Below are positions 44,815 through 56,649 of a stretch of 64,000 nt of DNA, in pieces. The position numbers were made by a program, and so were the translations under genes. Under the pieces are notes generated by a model. The model saw only the letters and a list, made by a program, of their open reading frames with translations, had not been told where the DNA came from and searched no databases. How positions within the stretch are numbered: position 1 is the stretch's first letter; each line of letters begins with the position of its first letter. Origin of the DNA: Alentia gelatinosa (Eukaryota; Annelida; Polychaeta; Phyllodocida; Polynoidae); the NCBI GenBank assembly GCA_950022655.1, contig OX465579.1:134053118-134117117 (forward strand). The letters run 5' to 3'.

Positions 44815-47800
44815 CTGTAACGAAAATAAAACTTGTCAGATGGGGTTCAGTTCGAAATGAAAATGAAAGTGCAGTCGGTTGTCTTTTTATGGATGGATGT
44901 TTGGTGTTTTTTTCATAGGTCAATATGCAGTAGCGGGCCCAACAAACCTGTTATCATTCAATAAATGTACCAATCAATTACCTTTCTATGGTCGCCACAT
45001 CCTTAACATATACTAGGGAAAATATGAATATTTTCTGAAAACTAATTAGATTAGTTAAATAATACACAAGGATTAAAAGTTGGCATGGCATTGCCATGAT
45101 TTCGGTTTCAACAAGTAATAAGGGAGGAAGGGAGGGAGGTGGAAGCCTGTTGCAATATATAAAAATACACTACTGAAACATAAATATCCAAGACGAACGC
45201 ACCACCGTATCTGGAGACAGAGTCTTGACCAATACAAAAATAGACTACTGTTCGAGGGAATCAGGTCAAATAGGTCACCAGCATACAAGACATAGTCAGA
45301 GGCTCAACTTAACATAAATATAAGGATCGAACGCACCTACGACCGAGCGAGGGAGGGAGGGAGGGAGGGAGGGGGGAGGGAGGAAGGGAGGGAGTGAGGT
45401 GGAAGCCTGTTGCAATATATATAAATACACTGAACCGCAACAGGTGCCTATACAATATATAAAAATACACTTCTGTCGCCGGGTGCGGACCGGTATCGAG
45501 GGTATCGAGGGTATAATTATTCAGAATACATTACTTTAATGTATTATAATGTAAGCCGCAAAAACCGTTCCCCGTCTCCCCTAATATATTTCGGTCTTGA
45601 CCTACAGGTCAAACCGAAATAATAATATCACCATATTTACTACATTATAATAGAGTATATAGGAGCTATAAAATTGTAGACTTTGTAATATTTTCTCTTT
45701 GAGCGCTGTTTCTGGAATCCATGAGGACATATAATTCCAAGGGTTCCCAGTGGAGTCCCTACTCTGCGCAAGAATAAGAAGTGGGACACATTCTAGATTG
45801 AAGAATTCATATGAAAAATCATATTTAGATTTTTTTTCGGTTTTGCTGTGCCTTTTGTATAATGAAAATCTTTTTTGTTGAATAACCTTACATTCTTCCT
45901 TTTCAGCCATTTATCTTGTGATTTTAAGACCAAACACCATATGGTAAATAAAGCTTTCTTCCCAACGTCTGTATTCAAGGTAAAGGTGCTGGTCAGGGGG
46001 TTTCCCTTTCCATTCTATGCATTGGGTATATTTATCTTTGTCATAATATATACAGATTTTGAGAGTGTCAGAGTTGGTAAGTTTTTCATGTGGAGATCTG
46101 GGCCCTGTTTTTCAGTCACGACATCATAGGTCTACGATACCGTACGATCGTCCAGCGAATCCACGACAATTTGTAAGACACAAAATGGCCGCTGTTCTAT
46201 AGACACGATCGTAGTGCGCCACGGACGATCGCCGCTAATAGTGTCGCCGTCATGATATGTATTTAGTAGAAACTGAACAAGAGTTAGACTTGTCACTGTT
46301 TATGCTACAACGGGAAGGTCGTGTATTACTGCGCGAAGCGTTAGCTGAGCGTAGTGAGGAACAGACCTGACCAGAGTGGCATAGACACTGACAAGTTTAA
46401 CTCGAGTTTGGTTTTGCATTTATCCTACCCTGTCTCTACGCTTTTGGATTTCCAAAATATAAATATCGATTGAACGACCAACCAAAGTCCAACCAGAACT
46501 TTTGAATCCAACCGGAACTTTTTCAGAGCAGCTCACAATCTGGTCGCTGATTGGTCGATTTTTTATGCCTCTAGAGGCATAAATAGCACTTTATATCATG
46601 GCATGCCGCATAAAATTTGCCTAGGTTATGCCTATGGACCGTTTTTATTAGGGGTAGGATAAAGAACTGTCTTAGGTTCTATAAAACCTCACTGTGCGTA
46701 TATAGAGGATTTCCTGTGCTTCCCATACGAATTAAGTGATGAAATTTTAACACACATAAGGCATACATATAACCTATAATCGTCCTAAATATGAACAAGA
46801 CCGGCCGCATCGTTTTGAAGATATCGGCGTTTGAATATCGTCATAGCAATCATCTGCTCTGGTGGCCATAGCACCCTCCCACCTCCTGTGCACAGTGAAT
46901 GTCAAGGTCGCCGCATAAATTAGATCACGTGAGGGTAGAACTACACTGGCCACCAGAGCAGACAATTGCTATGACGAAATTCAAACTCCGATATTTTCGG
47001 AACGGTGCGACCGATTTTCTTCATATTTGGTACGATTATAGATTATATGTATACCTTACTCGTGTTAAAATGTCATTGCTTAATTCCTACAGAAAGTGAA
47101 GTTGCACATTCTGTACGACATGTCCATAGGTGTCATGAACGGATGACACTTTGAGCGACATTTTCAATCACGTGACCCCACAATTGTCGTGACTATAGAA
47201 CACGTCTGGCTGCCCTATGCCTCTTACACTCACGACATATCGCCTGTTCACTATAGTGTCGTGTCTATCGAACACTGACGGCAAAAACATGTCTCCCATA
47301 ACGATTGTCTTGACCGAAAAACAGGGCCCTGGATATTTCAGATTCCCAAACAAGAGTAAATTTTCCCTGACTTTTGTCTAAATTCCTGTTTTCGCGGACA
47401 TATTTCCTTATTTCCTGACAATTCACCGACTGTGTAATAATAAACTTTTTTATGTTTTTTCCTAACATGCGACAACCCTGATCAACGTATACATAAATGC
47501 TCAATTTAACAATTTTTATATTCACATAGTACAAGAGCCTTATATTGCAGACACACGTTCTTACCTATGACAACGACCGATTCTTCCTGCAGATCAGCCA
47601 TTGCTAATGTATCCTCAAGCCATGCTAGTTGAGCTTTGCTTACACCACCGTTCACCATACAGAATCGACGGTCCAATCCGATGAGACCATCTGGGCTGTT
47701 GAGATTTTCATTCTTATTCTTAACTTCTATCATTCCCAAAGCGTCTTTGTATTCAGAGGATTCCTTGTCAAAACCAATTAGGGCCATATCATACGTATCC

Positions 47801-48276
47801 ATGACAACGAAACGGAAGCCCTGTCGCGGTGAGAAGCTGTAATAGGAACACATGGCTTCTTTATCAGGATTAGAGTTGAGCGGGCTGAGAAGAAGGCACT
47901 CTCTGCTGAAGTTGTAAAACTCGTGGTTTCCCCATGTATGGTGAACACCTCCATGTCCCTTGAACCGTGCAAGCACCTGGAGCACCTTCTTCAAAGAGAT
48001 GTCGCTGCTGTTAGATAACGTGTTGAACCCATCGATGAGATCTCCAAGTTGCAGTAAGAAGCTGACTGGGACAGGCGAAGAATTCCATTTATCAACTGCT
48101 CTATTGAGGACATTGATTGACTCCCTGTAGTAGCGCCATGCGGATTTCTCATAATTCTGTAGGTTTTCAATGTCGGCATACTGTACATCAGCAACAATTC
48201 CAAATGAGAAGAGAAGTGTCTCTTCAGACACAGCAGCATCATTGACGGCGTTTGGCTTGGCACTGTCGTCACTCAT
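44489..48276 (-). CDS. ADPRM: ADPRM, Mn-dependent ADP-ribose/CDP-alcohol diphosphatase
   Basis: This calcineurin-like metallophosphatase, from family knowledge, hydrolyses ADP-ribose (to AMP and ribose 5-phosphate) and CDP-alcohols with Mn2+ in the cytosol. Coding exons 48276-47565 (712 nt) and 44814-44489 (326 nt) join in frame as VVVIG-HIPLY, giving 345 residues, close to the usual length. Visible metal motifs are ADVQ (D30), GDLIDG (D79), GNHE (N117-H118), GHIP (about H239) and GHDHIG (about H276, H278). No signal peptide or membrane segment is seen. The donor is GTAAGAAC and the acceptor TTACAG. A CACAG lies just before the ATG, so a 5' UTR intron is possible. The 2.7 kb intron is full of repeats, including a large compound inverted-repeat element. 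Confidence 0.95.
45122..45628. repeat. R1 copies 2 and 3 with GGGA-rich leader
   Basis: GGGAGG-rich leaders followed by TGGAAGCCTGTTGCAATATA occur twice (45122-45185 and 45345-45440). The second continues as a full R1 copy to 45628. The (GGGA)n run is at about 45350-45397. It lies in the ADPRM intron. Confidence 0.75.
46100..47329. mobile_element. Compound inverted-repeat element in the ADPRM intron
   Basis: It begins GGGCCCTGTTTTTCAGTCAC and ends with the inverse GACCGAAAAACAGGGCCC. Nested inside is a long hairpin: arm 46705-46870 (GAATTAAGTGATGAAATTTT, then CTGCTCTGGTGGCCA) against 46950-47100. The arm core is shared with foldback B. No transposase ORF or clear target duplication is seen. 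Confidence 0.75.
47565..48276 (-). CDS. ADPRM: ADPRM coding exon 1 (residues 1-237)
   Basis: The exon starts at ATG 48276, preceded by CTCACAGAGAG, which may be a splice acceptor in the 5' UTR. It carries the first four metallophosphatase motifs, from FGIVADVQYAD to TWGNHEF, and the family segment SFSPRQGFRFVVMDTYD. The donor after VVVIG is GTAAGAAC. Confidence 0.95.
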
Positions 48277-48279
48277 CTC

Positions 48280-49640
48280 TCTGTGAGAATAAAATGTAAA
48301 TGAATCATTAACAAAATAATAAACATTAATAAAATGACGATGGTATCTAATAACTGAATATTAATATATCGCTCTTCCTAAATATATAGGAGCATAAAAA
48401 CCGAAGAAAACTTACCCCCCCCCCCCCCCCGAGATAACATTCGACCAAGACGACACACTCCCCGTCCCTGGAAGATAAAGACGGGGATTAGGTACCTATC
48501 CTCTGGAGGTGCGACCCCGATTCAGCTGCCATGCGATGTTAAGCTCGACATGGTTTTGTAAAACTTGTTTTGCCAAAACTTCGGGTGATCCACTTAACAC
48601 TAAACGTCGCCTTTTACAAATATCATTAGCAAACAGACTTCTTACACCATTTATATATTCAGCCTACCCCTCTGCAACCACTGCCCAGACATCCATCCGA
48701 CCACCTGTAATAATACCAACTCTATGCTAGTCTCCCTATACAATCCAATGAATACTTGTTACCTCCCATATTATAATGATCATGCAGGAATGAAAACAAT
48801 ACGGTGAATTAAAGTGCACAAACGTTCAACGGGATATATTGTAACAATAATACAGGTACATTCAATAGCAGACGACAGTCAATAATCCTAACTGATCTGC
48901 AATATACATTTTGTAGAAGGGTAGGGAAAGTCTAGAGTTCAAGAGTGGTGGCCTCGCTCTAAGTCTGACACACAGTATCCTAGACTGGTGCAGCACACAT
49001 TCTTTCATACAACTCCCAACGGGGACATTGCGATGTCATTGTCTTGCGGTCTCTCGGGAGCACCGTAAGAGTGCCGAAGAACTTCGGAGCCACTGCCTCC
49101 GTTCTGATGACCTTGTATCCACTACACTCTCCCCACCTCAAACTAAACTACATCATAGAAAAATTACACAGGAAACAAACAGTATCTTTTATTGGAACAA
49201 CAATAACATTGAAAATCCTATGAGAGTATCCCCTAGTGGAATATAGGCCAGAAGGGCCAGACCTAGAACTTATGCCAGACGGGGTAACAATACAGGGAAA
49301 AGAGAAAGGGTACCCCAGAGGGGGCCCCAAAAAGTTGTATGTGATAACCTCTGCTGGTTGCTACTCCTCCGCTGGTTGCTGCTCCATTCGTCGCCACATC
49401 TGAGATGGCAGCCTTTTCGGGCGCCGCCCTCCACCTGCCATTGTCCGCACACCCACCTATTGCCGCAACAGAGATGGCAACCCTTTCAAGTGCCGCTCTC
49501 TACCTCCCCCGGCCCGGTCCGCATTCCCATCACCACTCCATCCATCACTGCTCCATCCCATGCCAGTTTAAAAAAAAAAATTGTTGGGGAGGTTTAACAT
49601 TCGACATATTCTATTAGGCTTTCCCATGCCAGTACATTGT
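48280..49640. other. ADPRM 5' flank and gene-free stretch
   Basis: No conserved coding sequence is seen and no TATA or CRE site could be assigned to ADPRM. Direct duplications near 49355-49385 (CTGGTTGCTACTCC type) and 49403-49500 (GAGATGGCAGCC with GAGATGGCAACC) may belong to the degraded 3' end of the neighbouring gypsy-like element. Confidence 0.4.
48415..48430 (+). repeat. Poly-C run
   Basis: About 16 consecutive C, upstream of ADPRM. Confidence 0.85.
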
Positions 49641-49729
49641 CCATTAGTGCTCAAGACATATAAATATAAAAAATATTGTAAAGTACGACTCAAAGTCAGA
49701 ATTCGTTACAAAAGCATTGATTAAAGCTT

Positions 49730-51580
49730 TATTTAGAACACCTACCGAGTACAAGCCAGGGGAAAATTCTCCGCCGTGTGGCGATCCGCTGCAATCTGCA
49801 GGGAGGCAGGTACAGTTGGGGCAGCAGTCCGGGGCGGTGGCATTCTTTTGGCCGGGCTGACAGAAGGAGGCGGTAGGCACACTTCCTTGCTGTGAGCCAC
49901 AGTCCTGAAGGAAGCTGGTGGGGCTGATCAAATTGGGCGGCCGTGGTCACCTGTGGGAGAGGCGTCTTCTTGGTGGGGCTGATGGGTGGCGGCGGCCAGT
50001 ATATGCCTTCCTGGCACTCCTCCGCCACTGGGGGAGACTCCGAGTAACTCATGGGTCCCATGTCCTGGCGAGTCACTGGGTTTTCTGGGGGTGACAGGGG
50101 AACGGCTGGCAACAACTGTTCTGATGGAGTCTCAAGTGACCGGACCAGCGTGACGAGCCAGGGAGGCCTGGTATGGTCAGTGTCCGGGACAGGTCAGTTA
50201 GCCGCCCTCACCTGATCTCCCTCACCTGCGGCGACTCCGGTCAGATCTGCTGCAAATGGCACCAAGGGCTTGTGATCTGCTTCTAGAATGAACGACATGC
50301 TTAATCTTTAGTGTGCAAATTTTTCACGGGCCTCAGTTGCAACTAGTGCCTCTTTTTCAATTACTGCGACAATCGTCTTGCGTTTTGGGTGGTAATGAGC
50401 CAGTGTCTTGGGGCTGATGATTTTTCGGTTGTGTAAAGAAGTGTCCTTGCCTCGTATCTATAACTTGATCGCATCAAAAGATCGTTGTTGAGTTGTGTTC
50501 CATACCCATTCTCTATCTTTCTTGAGACGTTGACATGGAGGCTCACTGTGGTTGATCAACCCCAGGATGAACATTGCCATTTGATTGACCATACCATTAA
50601 AGCATTGTAGTTCTGTCAGGTTTCTGGGCTGCAGGAAATCTTCGATAACTGTTGTCTTGTCAGGATGAGCTTCAATCCCTGTTGAGGTGATATGACCCAG
50701 AAATGTTATCCTGGGTTAGAAAATTCACACATTTCAATGACTGTGAGCCCTGCATCCTACAGCAGCTGGAGTACTCTTTGGAGTGGATCATTATGCTGAA
50801 TTTGGTCTTTGACATAGATCAAGATGTCATCCATGTGGCATATGACCCCTTCTTCATGACCTATTATATGAATCATCGATTGCTGGGATATTCCCGATGA
50901 TGAATTTAGCCCAAATGGAAGGCAGCTGAATTGATGATGTCCAAGTGGCATTATGAATGTCATGTATGACTTGGACTTTTTGTCAAGTAGAATATGCCAA
51001 AATTCAGTATTGGGATCTAACTTTGAGAATACAGTTGCTCCAAGGAGTTTCACCAGGTTTTTGATGACTGTTGCCAAAGGCTAGTTTACCTGGAGTACTA
51101 CTTTGTTGAGCGGAGTGTAGTTGACACAGATTCTGAATTTACCATTTGGTTTAGGGATGACAACCATGCCCAAGCACCATGGTGAGTGTTCAGTTACTGG
51201 AGAGATGACTCCTTGTTTCTCCATTGAGCATAGTTCTTCTTTCACCTTGTCTAGAAGGGGTGCAGTCTAGTCTCCCTGGGATTGCATCATTGCATAGAGC
51301 TATGTGAAAGGAGGTTTTCGGGTGCCCCAGCCCTTTGAAGAGTTTAGGATACTCTCCTTTGAAGTCTGGTGTTATGTCAACATTGCAGATTGTTTCTGAG
51401 GGCTTCAGCAACATCAGAGCTTTACAGGCCATTTTACACTGGAGATTGTGCTTCTGACCGCATGATGTAGATGTCTTCTTGTGTTACCCACCAGGTATCT
51501 CCAGCTTGACTTTGGGGATGTGGCCTATGATATGCTCAGTTGGGTTGATATTACCAGCACCATGGAAGCGACATGAAACA
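49730..51580 (-). mobile_element. Decayed Ty3/gypsy-type retrotransposon pol
   Basis: On the minus strand, in order: YPKLFKGLGHPKTSFHIALC (pre-RT), VFSKLDPNTEFWHILLD, MPLGHHQFSCLPFGLNSSSG, and CHMDDILIYVKD (RT, with HMDD where the family usually has Y/F-x-DD). Then come EKEALVATEAREKFAH and FILEADHKPLVPF (RNase H). A Pro-rich tail (about 50115-49730) follows almost at once, so the integrase has been deleted. Several frameshifts and stops make it inactive. No LTR was firmly identified. Confidence 0.8.
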
Positions 51581-51582
51581 TG

Positions 51583-53932
51583 GGCCAAAGATACCAAGGA
51601 GAAATGGGACAAATGTAACCAATATCTGAGTAAAATCCGAAGAACAACCCCCCCCAAAAACGACACTAAATACCAACAAATCCTAATAGAGAAACTACAG
51701 AAAAACCTTGGAACAATAACAGTTAAAAACATACACAAAACACCGGAACCGGATAATATCAGGGAACTTAGAAAAAAACAAGAAGAGAGCCAAATATGAA
51801 TACAACCAAGCATGCAGAACAAAAAAACCCACAAACATACAATAGACTAGTGAAAACTACAAAAATGCCACCCAAGCACTGAGAAACAAACATGAAAGAC
51901 AAGATAAATGGACAACAAAACAGAAACTCCAGACCCTGATAGACCAAGGAGGCGTAAAATCCAACCTCTTCTGGAAAACCAGGTAAAAACTCATAGGACA
52001 AACAAACGATGAATATGACGTAAGCGACGAACAAAACAAAATAATAATCAGCCCTACAAAGGCCAAGGAACATATCGCAAAGTTCTTTGAAAGCCTATAC
52101 CAAGCCAGAGAGGGAAACAAAAACTATGAATCATGGTTCAAACACATAAAATACACAAACGACACAATAATAAGAGCATGCAACCCTTCACAATGAATGA
52201 AATCAACCAAGCAATAAAATCACTAAAGAATGGGATGACCAAACAAACTCATCAAAGCAATATTGGAAAACTTTATGAGAGACTCATAAACAACAGAATA
52301 AAAAACGAAATAAACATAACACAAGCACAACTCGGTGGAAGAAAAGGAGCAGCATCTATAGACCACATCATAACCAAAAAAGACATAATACAAAAAAACA
52401 AAGAAGTTAAAGACCCCTACATACATAACATTCCTTGACGTAACAAAAGCCTACGACAAAGCATGGAACGATGCAATAATGCACAGCCTACACAAAAAGG
52501 GCATAACCAACAGCACCTGGAATATAATTGACAAACTAAACCAAGACCTGACAGCCAGGATAAACAACAAACACGGACCAACCCGTAAAATAAAAATAAA
52601 GGACAGCATAAGACAGGGAGGAGTCCTTGCAGTAACACAATACTCAACCCTCATGGATGACATAAACATAACCATAGAAGAACTCAACTCAGACCAAACA
52701 AACACACAAACTGCGCCCAAATGCCTCCTCTGGGTCGACGACGTAGCAATAATCACCAACAACATAGAACAACACAAGCAACTCCTAAACATTACAAATG
52801 AAGTAGCAAACTGATATAGGATACAATTCAGAGAAAAAAAGTCCAAGACCATAATCATTGGCAAAGGGGATTTAACAGAAATGGCCCTAGGGGACACAAA
52901 ACTTCAACACACAAAACACTACAAATACCTAGGAGAAATCATCAACGAGAAGGGCAACCTAGACAACCAAATACAGGAAATTAAAAGAAAAACAGAAGCA
53001 GCATTCCAAACAATCCTATTCCTTGCAAAAGACTCAAACTTCAGAGGGATAGAAATGCAAACAATATGGAAACTGATTGAAACGTGCATAATACCAATCA
53101 CCACCTACGGAGCCGAAACCTGGGAGCCAAACAAACAACAAATAGAACAAATAAACAAGATCATAGACAACATAATAAGAACACTCAGAGCCCCCTTGAC
53201 AACCCCAAGGGAAATCTCTACTTAGAAACAAAACTCAAGGACCCGGAAACAATAATGAAAACCAAAAGAATCCTACACAACTGGACAACCCAAAACGGTA
53301 AAACCATAACAAACATACCAAAAGAAAGTGGATGGCTAACAGCGACCAAGCAACTGATCACAACACTAGGAATGAAGCCAATAGCATCCAAAACCACAAC
53401 CAAGTCACAATGGAGCAGACTAACTCAGAAAAGCATAAATGACGACTGGCTAAAACAAATAGGAGGAATAGCAGGAAAAAAGAATAAAGTGAAATACAAC
53501 ATGAACAGAACAACATACGAAACAGAAAAGAGACCAACATACCTAACACAGCTGACAAGAAAACAAACCGAACAAATCTTCAAACTAAGGAACAGGATGT
53601 CCCCAACCAAGGATAACTTCAGGACAATGCACCATACAAACACATGTAGGGGTGTGGCCGGGCACTGGAAACAATACACCATGTACTAGACCAATGCATA
53701 ACCCTCCACCCAACAAACGCCACCAAAACATACCTAAACCAGGCATTTGACCATAATACAAAAACCCTGAAAAACATAGCAAAGGAATCAACCAGGATAG
53801 AGGAAATACTCCAAGCTAACACACAAACAATGACACACAAACACAAATGGCACTGCTCGCCACTAACATAAATATGGGCTTGAGCGACCTGGCAAACCAG
53901 GAAATTGCACGTGAATGATGATGATGAATGAT
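51583..53932 (+). mobile_element. LINE retrotransposon, 5'-truncated, RT domain and C-terminus
   Basis: The A-rich sense strand encodes YERLINNRIKNEINITQAQL (RT), GGRKGAASIDH, FLDVTKAYDKAW, SIRQGGVLAV, LLWVDDVAII (the catalytic VDD) and HYKYLGEIINEKGNL. YGAETWEPNK and an HTNTCRGV-type Cys segment come next. Frames shift several times. The 3' end is the short repeat TGAATGATGATGATGAATG. It lies directly against, and probably within, the gypsy-like element. A fragment of the same family is at 38930-39295. Confidence 0.85.
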
Positions 53933-54132
53933 TAGGTAAAGTATTCCCCCCTGATCTCCATTTAGGGGTGAACAGCTATCTTATGTTTTTAGGCGAGGCA
54001 CTTTGTAGTTAGGGAACTAGCAAGGTAAACTGAACAAAATGGCTGGATTTGAGAACCAGCCAAGATCTACTGGATAACTACCTCCAGAACACAGTTATAA
54101 GGTAAGCGACAGCCATTTTGAAGGTTGGCGAA

Positions 54133-55480
54133 GACATAGACAATAATTGATGGTTTTGTGGACAGGTGGCCGTAAACCACGAGAGGTTTTTTTGGGTTTT
54201 TTTTGTTGATACTTTTATTGGGTCTAGGTTATTTATACAAACAACATCCAGACTCGGCTGGGCCGTTCTTCCGTCTGGTCCCGTTCCGTTGTCAAATCTC
54301 CACAGGTATTTAGAGTTTCATGTTACATAATCAGCGTATAACATTACCATAACGAACACGAACTACACCAGAGATGATGAATGATGAAATTATGAAGATT
54401 ATTACATACACCTTCTAAATATAGTATCAGTGTGTCATATTTAGTATTCAATAGGGACAGTAGAAACAGACAGACTGACTATGTTCAATTTTAACAGAGT
54501 ATCATGTACAGATAAGGATAACCATTTATAATATTGACAGACAATCAGTGTACTAGTCATGATAGTACAGGGGATGATTTGTGACAACCCATAGTTCGTT
54601 TTTTTTTACCAGGTTTTCTTTTTTCCAAGGTAGCCCAGTTATCAAATTATCAGTGTAACAAAGGAGATTTTTATGCATATATTCATAATAGTTTAGTAAC
54701 CCATTATTGTACCTTTTAACAGAGTATCAGCTTCGGGTAATAACATCAGGTGAGGATCGACTATATTATAGCATTGGTAGACAAAATCCATACAGTACGT
54801 AAATACATCTGTATTGAGTAATTATGTAGCGACAAATCCAGTTATGTAGTAGTTGTAAACACAAACTAAAAACAATTACTGGTTCTTTTAGATATCAGTT
54901 GTAATCACAAGCTGATATTAACGATACATATATTGCTTAGAGGGATCAGTATATAATAGTTACCAACGGGGGCAAGAGAAAATAACTTAGTTGTACACAC
55001 AAGCTAAGTAGGGTTACCCATGAAACAATCAGGAAATGATTTTTTTATAGTAGTTTTAAAAGTATCTTTTTCTCTTATGTTGGTAAAATGATTTTTTAAG
55101 TTATTCCAATTTTGTATTCCAGTTATAAAAGTAGTAATACACGAGCGCTAGCGAGTGTATTACGACGTCAACCGCGAGTGGTTTACAGAGCTGCCTGTCC
55201 ACAACATCATCGTTTGTTGCATTTATTATCCATCTTTTTGAATAAATTAAACCCAGTAATTGCCATGTTAACGGGTATAGCACGAGGAACTATTTCTTTG
55301 CTTTATAGCAAAAGGGACTATTTTTCCCGTATACCATGGTTTTGAGGCCGTATACCACAGGTGTGAATCCGTATACCACAGTTATGGTATCTGACAGGTT
55401 TTATATAATGGGTACGGTAGTGGTTTACTGAGTCCCCATACATTTTCAATGGGGGCTTTGTATACCATGGATAATAAAAA
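54133..55480 (+). mobile_element. Hairpin MITE copy 3, split by a LINE insertion
   Basis: The left arm GATGGTTTTGTGGACAGGTG stops at CACGAGAGG (54187). The right half resumes at GTAGTAATACACGAGCG (55130) and continues to 55480, closely following copy 2. About 940 bp of foreign sequence sits between them. Confidence 0.8.
54188..55130 (-). mobile_element. 5'-truncated LINE with poly-A tail inserted in the MITE
   Basis: On the minus strand it starts with GIQNWNNLKNHFTNIREKDT and then FKTTIKKSF, the conserved C-terminal tail of many LINE reverse transcriptases. About 800 bp without ORF follow, then AATAAA a few bases before A-rich runs at 54188-54203. This is the layout of a retroposed transcript. 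Confidence 0.7.
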
Positions 55481-55613
55481 TGGGTATACATTTATCGATT
55501 CAATTTGTTTTTTATACATGTCAGACTGCGGCCAGTCCGGAAATTACAAGAAAGGGTTGGGGTGTATGGAGTCAACACCCGGCCCTGTTTGGGGACAGGA
55601 CCGGGTATACTGG

Positions 55614-56608
55614 CTAAAGGCGGTATTCCACCAAACAACCACTTTTTCAACGTCAACAGACGTTCCAGCTGACCTTTCAGCCGACGTCGGTTGAAATGTC
55701 TGTGAAAATGGCCTCAAAATGCGTCGCTGCTCCACCGAAACCCCCAACAGACGTTCATTTGGACGTCATACGAGCGTCTGGTGGGTTCAAAGTTCCAGCA
55801 GATCCTAGCCGACGCCCCTGCCGTGGCGCCGACTGGTGGACGTTCGCCGCATTTTACGTAGTAATTGAGTTCTCCGATAGGCGGTGCGGCGTGCGGCGAT
55901 ACACTACGACGCTATGAACCCGCGAAAACGTGTATCGAGCGGAGCAGTTTGTCGCTGTGTCGGGATTTGTATGGGAACGGTCAAAAAAGGTGAAATAACC
56001 GCGGAATTTGACGTTAAATCGAACAATGAAGGTAAATAAAGATAAGGATTGATGTTATGAATGTGTATGGCATGCTATGGTGCTAGAATTCTGCCGAAAG
56101 TGTCAGAATTTTTTATGTCCGTTCGCGGTTACGGGTATCGCCGGTATCGCTCACACTGTGTTGGCGGCGTTCCCTCGCTGCAACTCCCAGCAGAACCCAC
56201 GGGTGGGTGTCGTACTCTTCAAATGTATCGGCCAGACGCCCAATTCCAGCAGACAAAAACCTAATCAATCAGTTATTTCGGCCGACGCTATATTTACATC
56301 TTGTGGAGGGTTGTTGGGGGTATCGGTTGGGGGATCGCCTGAAAATTCTGGTTGGTGGAAGCGGGAAAATGCCAAACGCCCCAGCAGACGCTCAGCAGCC
56401 GTGAGGCGACACTCCTATCAACCCCAATATCCTCCAACCGACGTCTTGAAACGTCGGGCAGGAGAACCGACGCCTGCTGAAACGTCTGGTGTGTGCTTCC
56501 ACCAACCCGACAAATGATTTAAAATTGAGCAGATATGCCAGCAACCCCAGCAACCGCCATACGGGCGCTGTACAACGTTTTTGTCTGGTTGGTGGAATAC
56601 CCCCTTAA
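55614..56608. mobile_element. TIR element of about 1 kb (GGGGGTATTCCACCAA ends)
   Basis: The left end CTAAAGGCGGTATTCCACCAA is answered by TTGGTGGAATACCCCCTTAA on the right. Many short AACGTC/GACGTT words fill the interior. The CTAA/TTAA flanks hint at a TTAA-type target as used by piggyBac or Kolobok elements, but the left side is imperfect. No transposase ORF is seen. Confidence 0.65.
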
Positions 56609-56649
56609 TGAATTATCAACCTGCCTACCGGTAGGCCTACCCATTAACC

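Noticed and set aside
51484..53846. Many minus-strand ORFs rich in Phe, Leu, Cys and Val (such as 148 residues at 52451-52897)
   Set aside because: They are antisense shadows of the A-rich LINE coding strand and only look like membrane proteins because of base composition.
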